A stretch of DNA of 64,000 nt. Origin: Micromonospora ferruginea. Lineage in GTDB: Bacteria; Actinomycetota; Actinomycetes; Mycobacteriales; Micromonosporaceae. Position 1 is the first letter of the stretch, and each line of letters starts with the position of its first letter. The notes under the pieces are model-generated. The model was not told the origin of the DNA, searched no databases, and worked only from the letters and a program-made list of their open reading frames with translations. Made by a program: the position numbers and the translations under genes. The DNA lies in contig NZ_CP059322.2 of the NCBI RefSeq assembly GCF_013694245.2, positions 3,355,001 to 3,419,000 on the forward strand, given 5' to 3'. Positions 26,175 to 33,111 of this stretch are shown here, in pieces.

Positions 26175-27125
26175 TCACAGGTACGCGTCGAGCAGCGCGA
26201 GCACCGCGGCCGGGTCCTCGACGTGCGCGTTGTGACCCAGCCCGGGCAGGGTGGCCACCGGCACGCCCAACTCCTTGAGCTGCGCGTCGCTCACCATCGG
26301 GTCCAGCTCGCCACGGGCCAGCAGCACCGGCACGTCGACGGCGGACAGCAGGGCGGGCAGCCTCGGCTCCCCCACCGCGAAGGCGGCCGGATCCATGGCC
26401 AGCCGCCACCGACCGTCCCCCCGCTGGTCTCCCGTCGTGGTCACCTCCGTGGCGAGCGGCCAACGACCGTCACCCCACCGGTCACCGATCGGAGCCGACG
26501 GCCGGCGGCCGTCCCCACGCTGCCCGCCGGTCGTGGCCGGTGGTCGGCGGCCGTCCCCACGCTGGTCGCCGGTCGTGGCCGCTGGCCGACGGCCGTCCCC
26601 ACGCTGGTCGCCACCCCGTCGGCCGGGGCTGTTCTCCCGGCGCAGGCCGGCGTCGACCACCGGATGGTCCGGGGCGAACAGCCCGGCGAGCCCGGAGACC
26701 CGCAGATAGCGACGGGCCGCCTCGTCCCGGGTGGCGAACCAGGTCACCGGCCGGGCGGCCAACTCGTCCGCCTTCGCCAGCTCGGCCGCCGACCAGGCCA
26801 CCTTGATGCCGAGCCCGACCACGGCGTCGACGGGTAGGTGCCGTTGCCGGGCGGCCAGCGCCAGCGCCACCACGCCACCGAGCGAGTGCCCGAGCAGCAC
26901 CAGCCGATCGTTCGGCCCCAACCGGACCGACCCGAGGCCCTCCGCGGCCCGCTGCGCCAGCGCCGCGAAGGAGTATTCGGGCAGCGGCGGTGACCAGCCG
27001 TGCCCGGCCAGGTCGGGAGCGAGCCAGCGGCGTTCCAGCAGCGGCGCCCACGGCAGCCACACCTCGCCGGTGGCGCCCATCCCGTGCAGGAGCACCAGGT
27101 GACGGGTCACCGTCGTATCGCCCAT
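26175..27125 (-). CDS. Alpha/beta hydrolase with tandem-repeat insertion
   Basis: 316 residues. The fold is standard: HLVLLHGMGATGEVW (oxyanion region), nucleophile Ser81 in GHSLGG, Asp275 in GELDPMVS and His in GLGHNAHVED. Between residues about 165 and 245, where the cap or lid should follow APDHPVVDAG, lies a hydrophilic run of five imperfect 13-16-residue repeats of the type GDQRGDGRRPxATT. Without it the protein would have about 236 residues, a usual size. The insertion is in frame, so a functional enzyme remains possible. Substrate unknown. The gene converges with the TagF-like gene 4 bases away and appears unrelated to it. Confidence 0.8.
   Translation of the reverse strand: MGDTTVTRHLVLLHGMGATGEVWLPWAPLLERRWLAPDLAGHGWSPPLPEYSFAALAQRAAEGLGSVRLGPNDRLVLLGHSLGGVVALALAARQRHLPVDAVVGLGIKVAWSAAELAKADELAARPVTWFATRDEAARRYLRVSGLAGLFAPDHPVVDAGLRRENSPGRRGGDQRGDGRRPAATTGDQRGDGRRPPATTGGQRGDGRRPSAPIGDRWGDGRWPLATEVTTTGDQRGDGRWRLAMDPAAFAVGEPRLPALLSAVDVPVLLARGELDPMVSDAQLKELGVPVATLPGLGHNAHVEDPAAVLALLDAYL
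26391..26633. repeat. In-frame tandem repeat within the hydrolase gene
   Basis: Five degenerate units of about 39-48 bp sharing the core CGTCCCCACGCTGG on the plus strand (GGGGACGG with ACCAGCG on the coding strand). The three units nearest 26500-26610 are most alike. Unit lengths are mostly multiples of three, which preserves the reading frame. Confidence 0.8.
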
Positions 27126-27187
27126 ACGCCGCAGTCTGCCACCGCACGAACACGCCGCGCGAGACCCGCCCCGCTCCCCCTCCCCGT

Positions 27188-27257
27188 CGATCTTGCACTT
27201 TCGGCCCCTCTGACGCCGGATTCATCCGGTTATGACCGGGCCGAAACTGCAAGATCG
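27188..27257. repeat. 70-bp inverted repeat, copy 1
   Basis: Arms of 20 bp (CGATCTTGCACTTTCGGCCC at 27188-27207; its complement with one mismatch at 27238-27257) around a 30-base centre. A second copy with the same arms is at 36518-36585. It lies in non-coding DNA after the hydrolase promoter side. Resembles a dispersed palindromic (REP/MITE-like) element; no transposase is present. Confidence 0.8.
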
Positions 27258-27410
27258 CCGCTGGTTGTCGGCGGGCTCGTGACGAGCCGCTCGGCGGGAG
27301 GGGATGTGGTGAGTGGGTGCGGGGGCGGTCAGGCGCCCGAGGCGTTTCGGTGGGTCGGTTGGCGGGTGTTGTGGGAGCCTGCGGGGCTTCGATGTGCGCA
27401 TGGCGAAGCG

Positions 27411-27760
27411 GGTGGAACGCGATGGGTGCCCATGGTGTGCCGGTGGCCTTCGGTGGGCGGGTGGGTGGAACACCGTGGCCGTCTGCGAGGGCGTGAGACC
27501 TCCACGGTGTTCCAGTGGTGCTCCGCTGGGCCGGCGGGTGGAACGCCAAGGCTGTCCGTGCGGGCCTGAGACACCCGTGGCGTTCCAGTCGCGCTCCGAT
27601 GGGACGGTGAGTGGAACGTCATGGGTGTCTACGGGAGTTTGAGGCACCCATGGTGCTCCAGTGACGCTCTCGGTGGGGCTGTTGGGTGGAACGTCACGGG
27701 TGTCTGGGCTGGCCGGATAAGGCATGGTGTTCCGGTTGCGCGTCGGGTGGGGCGGGTGGC
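27411..27760. repeat. Tandem array of 73-bp hairpin-forming units
   Basis: Units begin with GGTGGAAC (or AGTGGAAC) at 27411, 27464, 27537, 27610 and 27685, giving spacings of 53, 73, 73 and 75. Each full unit holds a hairpin of about 47 bases followed by a linker like GCTCCGnTGGGnCGG. The stems differ between units but stay paired: GGAACACCGTGG/CCACGGTGTTCC in the second, GGAACGCCA/TGGCGTTCC in the third, CATGGGTG/CACCCATG in the fourth. The first and last units are degenerate. A 73-base period breaks any reading frame, so this is not coding. Flanks at 27290-27410 and 27761-27860 are GGTGGG-rich and may be worn copies. Confidence 0.75.
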
Positions 27761-27872
27761 GGGTGGCACTGCGGTGGGATCTGACTGGGTGTGTCGGGTG
27801 GGTGGGGTGTCCGGTTCGGGGTGGTGGGTGGCACTCTGGCGGCGGAATCGGGGCGGGGTGCGGGGCGTTGTA

Positions 27873-28001
27873 ACCGGGTGAACGACCGAGCCAGGCGACC
27901 GGGTGAACGACCCCGAGCCAAGCGACCGGGTAACGCCCCGAGTCGAGCGACCGGGTGAATGCCCCGAGCCGGGCAACCGGGCGAACGACCCGAGCCAGGT
28001 G
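27873..28001. repeat. Tandem array of five 25-27-bp units
   Basis: Five contiguous copies of ACCGGGTGAACGACCCGAGC-type units start at 27873, 27898, 27925, 27950 and 27976. Copies differ by a few substitutions and 1-2-base indels. There are no spacers, so it is a minisatellite and not a CRISPR array. Confidence 0.85.
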
Positions 28002-28035
28002 AGCGTCCCCGCGCCGCCAGCCCTGGATCCCCGGG

Positions 28036-28074
28036 GGTCAGCCGGCCCGCATCTATCGGGCCAGCCGACTGACC
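28036..28074. other. Hairpin in the leader region of the secreted lysozyme-like gene
   Basis: GGTCAGCCGGCCCG and CGGGCCAGCCGACTGACC flank a 7-base loop and can pair with a small bulge. It ends the repeat-rich stretch. From here to 28258 I see no further gene or recognisable RNA motif, only a possible TACACA hexamer near 28135. Confidence 0.5.
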
Positions 28075-28270
28075 CGCAGCCTTCGCCCCACGATGGTGAC
28101 GGTCCCCGGGAATGGTGGTGGCCGGCCGGTCGTTACACACACTCCCGGCCCCCGCGACGAGCCCCGCGCTCCGCGCCCACGCCGGAAACCCCCTGACCTT
28201 TTCGAGCGCCTGACGGTGCCCGCACCCCCGTCCCCCGCGAGGGTGTGTTGACCCCCGAATGGAGCCCACC

Positions 28271-28819
28271 ATGAACACGATCCTGCGCAAGAGCATCCTC
28301 GGTATCGCTGGTCTGGCCTTCACCGGTGGCGTGTTCGCCGGCCCGATCGCCGCCCACGCCGACACCCCCGCGCACGCCGCCGCCAAGCCGGTGACGGCCA
28401 CCGTGCAGGGCGAGCAGTCCACCATCACCCTCAACGACGAGCAGACCGCCAACGCCAAGGCGATCATCGCCGCGACGAAGAAGGCCGGCCTGCCCGAGCG
28501 GGCCGCGGTCATCTCGATCGCGACCAGCCTGCAGGAGTCGAAGCTGGAGAACCTCGGCCACCTCGGCGACCGCAACGACCATGACTCGCTGGGCCTGTTC
28601 CAGCAGCGCCCCTCCAGTGGTTGGGGTACGCCGGAGGAGATCACCGACCCCGAGCACTCCACCCTGGCCTTCCTGAAGGGGCTGAAGCAGGTCGACGGCT
28701 GGCAGGACATGCCCCTGACCGACGCCGCGCAGACCGTGCAGGTCTCCGCCTACCCGGACGCCTACGCGCAGTGGGAGAAGCAGGCCACCGACCTCGTCGC
28801 CCAGCACTGGACCAAGTAA
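28271..28819 (+). CDS. Secreted lysozyme-like (transglycosylase-like) protein
   Basis: 182 residues. A Sec signal peptide covers the first 30 residues (MNTILRKSILGIAGLAF then GPIAAHA before DTPAHA). The mature part holds ISIATSLQESKLENLGHLGD, with the Glu of LQES in the place of the catalytic glutamate of lysozyme-like transglycosylases, then LGLFQQRPSSGWGTPEEI and VQVSAYPDAYAQWE. This pattern is common in small actinobacterial wall proteins, often without experimental function. The ATG at 28271 follows GGAG by 6 bases; the ATG at 28259 is too far upstream of it. Likely acts on peptidoglycan outside the membrane; activity is inferred. Confidence 0.75.
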   Translation: MNTILRKSILGIAGLAFTGGVFAGPIAAHADTPAHAAAKPVTATVQGEQSTITLNDEQTANAKAIIAATKKAGLPERAAVISIATSLQESKLENLGHLGDRNDHDSLGLFQQRPSSGWGTPEEITDPEHSTLAFLKGLKQVDGWQDMPLTDAAQTVQVSAYPDAYAQWEKQATDLVAQHWTK

Positions 28820-28827
28820 GCGCGAAG

Positions 28828-28859
28828 AAGGCCGGCACCCCGAAACGGGTGCCGGCCTT
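28828..28859. terminator. Convergent bidirectional terminator
   Basis: Perfect 13-bp arms (AAGGCCGGCACCC and its complement) around CGAAAC, between the convergent stops of the two secreted-protein genes. The flanking A and T residues give a short T-run on both strands. Confidence 0.8.
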
Positions 28860-28880
28860 CACGCGTACCGAAGAAAGAGG

Positions 28881-29723
28881 TCAGGCGGAGTAACCGCGCG
28901 TGGCCATCCAGTTCGCCAGGTCGATCGTGCTGACCCAGTACGACGGCAGCGACGGGTCGGCCGAGTCGGCGATCCGCACGGTCCGGCCGTCGTTCTTGTA
29001 GCCGACCACGGCGATGTAGTGGCCGCCCGGGAACGAGTGCCAGCCGCCGTTGGTGTCGGTGGCGTCGCCGACGATGTTCGAGACGACGGCCCGGCCGTTG
29101 CTGACGGCCCGTACGACGTCGGCCTGGAGCTGGTCGATCTGCGCTCGGGTGGCCGAGCCCGGGATCATGCGGGTCCGGTACGGGTTGCCCTTGACCTGCT
29201 GGTTGAGGACGCGGGTGGTGTCCTCGGCGGAGTTGGTGCCCATCTCGGTGGTGCCGAGGGCGACGGCCAGGGTGTCCTGGCTGCGCTCGATGCCGTTGGC
29301 GCTGAGCGCGTTGCGCACGGCGGCCGGACCGCAGTAGTAGTAGGTGGTCTGCGCCTGGTAGTCGTAGTCGAGCGTCCGGCTCGACGGCGGCTTCGGCTTG
29401 GCCGTGCGGGTGGTGTCCGGGTCGGCAGCCTTCGCCGAGGCCGAGGCGCTGGGCCGGGGCGACGCGCTGGGCGTGGCGCTGGGCGACGTGCTCGGGGCCG
29501 GGACGGCGATCCGGGCCTCGCTGCGGCTGGCGGTGTCGCCGAGCCGGGCGCCGAGGTCGGCCACCGAGGCGGTGTTCTCCTGGCGGACCGGGGCGTCGTC
29601 GGTGGCGGCGAGGGCGGCGCCGGTGCCGCTCGCGAGCACGAGGGCCGCTGCCGAGCCGGCGATGATCTGGTACGGGCGCTCGGTGGCGAGACGCCGCAGT
29701 TGACGCTTCAGGTGGTGCTTCAC
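28881..29723 (-). CDS. Secreted C39-like cysteine peptidase family protein
   Basis: 280 residues. A basic N-terminus (MKHHLKRQLRRLATERPYQ) and hydrophobic stretch to about residue 40 form a signal or anchor; a Ser/Pro/Ala-rich linker runs to about 112. The C-terminal domain is a papain-like C39_2 fold with Cys in YYYCGPAAVRNAL, His in GGHYIAVVGY and Asp in RIADSADP, all three catalytic positions present. Substrate unknown; an extracellular wall or peptide-processing role fits. The GTG start has GGAGG 7 bases before it. Upstream lies a c-di-AMP riboswitch, so expression probably follows c-di-AMP level, as for many actinobacterial wall hydrolases. Confidence 0.82.
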   Translation of the reverse strand: MKHHLKRQLRRLATERPYQIIAGSAAALVLASGTGAALAATDDAPVRQENTASVADLGARLGDTASRSEARIAVPAPSTSPSATPSASPRPSASASAKAADPDTTRTAKPKPPSSRTLDYDYQAQTTYYYCGPAAVRNALSANGIERSQDTLAVALGTTEMGTNSAEDTTRVLNQQVKGNPYRTRMIPGSATRAQIDQLQADVVRAVSNGRAVVSNIVGDATDTNGGWHSFPGGHYIAVVGYKNDGRTVRIADSADPSLPSYWVSTIDLANWMATRGYSA

Positions 29724-29939
29724 GGTGGTTCCTCCACGGGGGTGAGCGGCACGCGCCGGCCCGGCGCGCGGAGGAACTCACACGCGCTGGCGGGCGGCAG
29801 GGCCGCGGAAGCGACGCCCGGGCTGCCGGGCGATCAGGGGTCGGGGGACGTGTCGCCGGTCAGGCGAGCGCCGGTACCCGGTGGCCGTGGAGGCGGGGGA
29901 CGATCGGGGGGTGGAGGGCACGAGGCGGAACTCCTTCCG

Positions 29940-30070
29940 TGGCCGCCGACCGGGTTAGCTGACGGATTCGGGCGGGAAGTACGCCCTACCGCGGCCGTGG
30001 CGCGCGGATTCACCCCGGTGTTGCTGTGGGTCCCCGGTTCGTGTGTGCACGATTAGGCGGGTCGGCACGG
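29940..30070 (-). ncRNA. c-di-AMP (ydaO/yuaA) riboswitch
   Basis: Read on the minus strand, the leader holds the conserved blocks of the ydaO class in order: AACCGGGGACCCAC (about 30041-30028), GGGGTGAATCCGCG (about 30017-30004) and CCGAATCCGTCAGCTAACC (about 29971-29953). The closing stem pairs GCCGACC (30066-30060) with GGTCGGC (29951-29945). It sits about 220 bases before the C39-like gene. In actinobacteria this class is commonly an off-switch for secreted wall-acting proteins. Boundaries are approximate. Confidence 0.88.
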
Positions 30071-30109
30071 CGTCGCCATCTGCGACCGTCAACCGCACCG
30101 GACGCGCCG

Positions 30110-30138
30110 ACACTACCGGCGGGTAAACGCCCTGCCAA
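30110..30138 (-). promoter_or_regulatory. Promoter of the riboswitch transcript
   Basis: TTGGCA (30138-30133) and TAGTGT (30115-30110) on the minus strand are 17 bases apart; transcription would begin near 30103, some 40 bases before the riboswitch closing stem. The remaining stretch, 30139-30376, shows no gene or motif I can name. Confidence 0.6.
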
Positions 30139-30376
30139 GCGCCGCCACCTGCGGAAACGTGCGGGGCGACTACGGATTCGGTGCAGCCGGTCACCGATGC
30201 CCCTCAATGGGACGAGCGGCTACGCCGGTAGCTGTCCGCCCAAAAGGGGGACATCCGGCCGGCGGAGAAACGGGCAGCAGGCGCAGCACCGGTCATCGGG
30301 TCCGGCCGTCGCCGGTCGGACGGCGCCCGTGACCGGGCTCACCACACTCGGTAACGATTCGGCCGAGGTCGTCGGC

Positions 30377-31141
30377 TCAGCCCACCCGGGCCGGACGCCA
30401 GCGGGCGCTCCGCACGGCCGCCGTCGCCGGGACGCGGGTCGCGGCCGGGGCCCGGGACGCCGGCACGGGCCGCAGCGCGACGGCTGCCGCGTACGCCTCG
30501 GCGGCGAGCGTGCGGGCCGACTCGGCGGCCAGTTCGGCGTCCCGCCACGCCAGGCGCTCCCGCTCGGCGGCAGTCTCCCAGCCGGCCCGACGCCCGTCAC
30601 GGACCGTGCGGGCCAGCACGATCTCCTGCTCGGCCGGGTGGCGGCGCGGGTCCCACCCGTTGCGGTGGGCCAGCACGTCGGCGAGTTGGCGGGCGGTCAG
30701 GTCGCCCCGCCAGTGCGCCGACATGGCGGCGTGGTGCAGCCAGCGTTCCCGTGCCGCGTACTCGGTCGGGGTGTGTGGCGTGTGCGGGGCGGGCAGCGCG
30801 CCGGCGGCGGCCAGGCGGCGGGCGGCGGTGTCCGCCTCGTCGTACGCCGCCCAGGCCCGGTCCGCCTCGGTCTGCGCGGCCAGCCACCGCTCGCGGCGGC
30901 GATGTGCGGTCTGGGCGGCTCCGGCGGCGGCCACGGCCACCTCGTCGGCGTATCGGGCGAGGTCGGCGCGGTGGAGGGTGTCCGCGTCGACCGGGTCGGC
31001 TTCGACCTCGGTCGCGCCGTCCCGCTCCGGGCGGGCGACCAGCACGGCGAGCAGGGCGAGCGCGAGCACGATCAGCGCCGACCAGATGGCGGCGGCCTCG
31101 GGAACCGCGGTGAGGAAGTTGAGGAGAACGGTCTGCGACAT
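30377..31141 (-). CDS. Membrane-anchored helical protein of unknown function
   Basis: 254 residues that I do not recognise. One hydrophobic helix at about 14-36 (IWSALIVLALALLAVLV) is followed by an acidic stretch and long charged, Ala/Arg/Glu-rich helices (AAQTAHRRRERWLAAQTEA, ETAAERERLAWRDAELAAES) likely to form a coiled coil in the cytoplasm. The C-terminus is basic and low in complexity. ATG at 31141 with GAGG 8 bases upstream; upstream in-frame codons are shadow. Reads in the same direction as the small repeat-bearing protein before it and may be cotranscribed. GC3 is high throughout, which supports coding. Confidence 0.6.
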   Translation of the reverse strand: MSQTVLLNFLTAVPEAAAIWSALIVLALALLAVLVARPERDGATEVEADPVDADTLHRADLARYADEVAVAAAGAAQTAHRRRERWLAAQTEADRAWAAYDEADTAARRLAAAGALPAPHTPHTPTEYAARERWLHHAAMSAHWRGDLTARQLADVLAHRNGWDPRRHPAEQEIVLARTVRDGRRAGWETAAERERLAWRDAELAAESARTLAAEAYAAAVALRPVPASRAPAATRVPATAAVRSARWRPARVG

Positions 31142-31272
31142 GGTCGGCACCTCACGGGAGACGAAAGCGGGAAGATCCGCACGGGCCGGGCGGGTACGGG
31201 CGCCGCCGAAACGCCGAGGGCGGGTGCGGGGTGAGGTTCGGGTGGAGGGGCGCGGGCCGGACCCGCGGCGGG

Positions 31273-31710
31273 TCAGCGGGCGGGCGGGGCCCGCGGGCCG
31301 GCCGGCGCCGGCGGCTGACCGCCGGGCAGCGGGAGCCGGCGGGAGGGCGGCACGGCGGCGCTCTCCGGCTGTGGCTCGGTCACACCGGTGGGGGCGCCCT
31401 GCCGCGCGGCGGCGAGGCCACGCTGCCGTTCGGCGTTGGCGTCGTCGTGCCGCTGGGCGTCGGTGCCGCGCTGCCATCCGGCGGTGGCGTCGTCGTGCCG
31501 CTGGGCGTCGGTGCCGCGCTGCCATCCGGCGGTGGCGTGGGCCGTCAGGCCGGCGGCGGTGCCGGTCGACGCCGGTGCCGCCGCGGAGACGCCGGCCGGC
31601 AGCGCGGCGGCGCCGATCGAGAAGGCGACCACCACGGCCAGGCTGGCCAGCATCCGTGCGACCCAGCGCGCCACCCACCACACGGGACAGGTGAGCGCGA
31701 TCGGAAGCAC
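31273..31710 (-). CDS. Small secreted/membrane protein with exact internal duplication
   Basis: 145 residues, unrecognised. A hydrophobic N-terminus (residues 8-45, ending GVSAAAPAS) looks like a signal peptide. Residues 59-74 and 75-90 are an identical 16-residue repeat (ATAGWQRGTDAQRHDD), and the C-terminus is Pro-rich. The GTG start at 31710 lies 7 bases after a TAATTT hexamer, suggesting a leaderless transcript. Function cannot be proposed; the coding call rests on the signal-like N-terminus, the promoter and the in-frame repeat. Confidence 0.5.
   Translation of the reverse strand: MLPIALTCPVWWVARWVARMLASLAVVVAFSIGAAALPAGVSAAAPASTGTAAGLTAHATAGWQRGTDAQRHDDATAGWQRGTDAQRHDDANAERQRGLAAARQGAPTGVTEPQPESAAVPPSRRLPLPGGQPPAPAGPRAPPAR
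31441..31536. repeat. Exact 48-bp tandem duplication
   Basis: Two identical 48-bp units (31441-31488, 31489-31536), in frame within the small secreted protein gene. Identity at every base, including silent positions, marks a recent slippage event. Confidence 0.9.
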
Positions 31711-31788
31711 GGGTACAAATTACCGCCGATGCCGCCGCGCCGCATCGCCGTCCGGCGTGTCGTGACGTCGCTGGGCGGGCCGCGCGGC

Positions 31789-32967
31789 TCAGTCCGGCCG
31801 GCGCCGCCCGGCGTACTCGATCGAGCGGACGGCGTCGTCGGCGGCCGGTCGCGGCGCCGGCACGCCCGGCGCGGCGGGGGCCGGCGCACGGCGGACCCGG
31901 CGCGACGGGCCGAGGCGGCGCATCATCGGCACCTCCACCCAGCGGTGCAGGGCGGCGGCGAGCGCCAGCGTGAGCAGCAGGAAGCCGAGCACGGCGACCG
32001 GGCCCCGCCAACCGGTCAACCCGGTGCCCCAGTCGCCGGTGAGCCGCAGGACGGTCACCATGACCAGCACGTGGACCAGGTAGAACGCGAACGAGACCTC
32101 GCCGAGCCAGACCATCGGGCGGGACCGCCACGGAGTCCGCCGGCCCCGCACGTCGGCGTCCGCCGCGGCGGCGATGACCAGCAGGTACGCCACGGCGAGC
32201 AGCGCCGCCCAGAACTCGGCCGGGATCCACAGCGCGGCGACCACCCAGGTGGCGACGAACAGCAGGCTCGCCACGGTGAGGTCGGGACCCCGCCAGCGGT
32301 GGCGGCGCATCAGTTCGGCGGCGGCCGCGCCCATCCAGAACTCGAAGGACCGGGTGACCGGGAAGATCTGGGTGAACCACCACCGCTGGTCCTCGGGCAC
32401 CAGGTGCTGACCGGGCCAGAGCGCCAGGATGAGCAGCGGCGCGGCGACCAGCACGGCCCGGAGCATCCCGGTACGCGCCCGGCGCAGCCACGGCACCACC
32501 AGCGGCAGGCACAGGTAGAAGGCCAGTTCGCAGGAGAGCGACCAGCTCACGTTGTTGACGCTGTAGAAGTAGCCGTTGAGCGGGATCCACGCCTGGACCA
32601 GGAAGAGGTTGCCGATCGCCGCCCAGGGCAGGACCGGGTCGGCGAACCAGGCCGCCACGGCCAGCGCCGCCAGGAACGTCACCACGTGGTTCGGGTAGAT
32701 CTTGGCGAACCGGCGGCGCAGGAACGTCCACCCGCGCTCGCCGTCGCGGTACGACCAGACCAGCACGAATCCACTGAGGATGAAGAAGAACTCGACGCCG
32801 GAGAGGCCGAGGCTGAAGGTCTTGTCCATCACCGCCTTCCACCCGGGCTCGGCGATGATCCGCATGGTGCCCGCATGGAAGCCGAAGACCAGCAGGGCCG
32901 CGACCCACCTCAGCCCGGTCAGCGACGGCAGCCGCGGCGCGCGCACGGTGGTCGGGGCACTGGTCAT
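31789..32967 (-). CDS. Acyltransferase-3 family membrane O-acyltransferase
   Basis: 392 residues with about ten membrane helices. The start RLPSLTGLRWVAALLVFGFH with the catalytic His, then GLSGVEFFFILSGFVLVWSY and RRRFAKIYPNHVVTF, are the hallmark blocks of acyltransferase-3 (OafA-type) proteins, which put acetyl or other acyl groups on sugars at the membrane. A basic, Pro-rich cytoplasmic tail ends the protein; no SGNH domain is attached. The ATG at 32967 is chosen by homology; the ribosome site is weak. Divergent from the pyruvyl-transferase gene, so both may share control and decorate an envelope glycan. The acceptor is inferred. Confidence 0.85.
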   Translation of the reverse strand: MTSAPTTVRAPRLPSLTGLRWVAALLVFGFHAGTMRIIAEPGWKAVMDKTFSLGLSGVEFFFILSGFVLVWSYRDGERGWTFLRRRFAKIYPNHVVTFLAALAVAAWFADPVLPWAAIGNLFLVQAWIPLNGYFYSVNNVSWSLSCELAFYLCLPLVVPWLRRARTGMLRAVLVAAPLLILALWPGQHLVPEDQRWWFTQIFPVTRSFEFWMGAAAAELMRRHRWRGPDLTVASLLFVATWVVAALWIPAEFWAALLAVAYLLVIAAAADADVRGRRTPWRSRPMVWLGEVSFAFYLVHVLVMVTVLRLTGDWGTGLTGWRGPVAVLGFLLLTLALAAALHRWVEVPMMRRLGPSRRVRRAPAPAAPGVPAPRPAADDAVRSIEYAGRRRPD

Positions 32968-33111
32968 CCCGGGCACCCTACCGGGTGGTGGCCGACCCGC
33001 TCCGGTCCGGCGGCGTCGCGAGGGCCCCCGGCCGGCGGCGGATAGGATTTCCGTTCCCGCACGCGCGGGCCCCCGGCGCCCGCCGGGCCGAATCGGAAGG
33101 TGAGCGACCGG

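Noticed and set aside
27411-27760. Integron attC-like array
   Set aside because: Hairpins are present but there are no core sites of the expected type, no cassettes between units and no integrase.
27222-27976. Minus-strand open frames across the hairpin array
   Set aside because: The 73-base period shifts the frame each unit and the translation is low-complexity His/Pro/Arg text without start context.
27873-28001. CRISPR array
   Set aside because: The units are contiguous with no unique spacers, and no cas gene is present.
27903-28196. 97-codon plus-strand frame starting in the minisatellite
   Set aside because: It consists of translated repeats and Pro-rich filler, with no ribosome site or family resemblance.
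28076-28258. A second c-di-AMP riboswitch before the lysozyme-like gene
   Set aside because: None of the conserved ydaO blocks (GGGGTGAAT, CCGTCAGCTAACC) occurs here; the GGGTGAAC in the tandem units lacks the rest of the fold.
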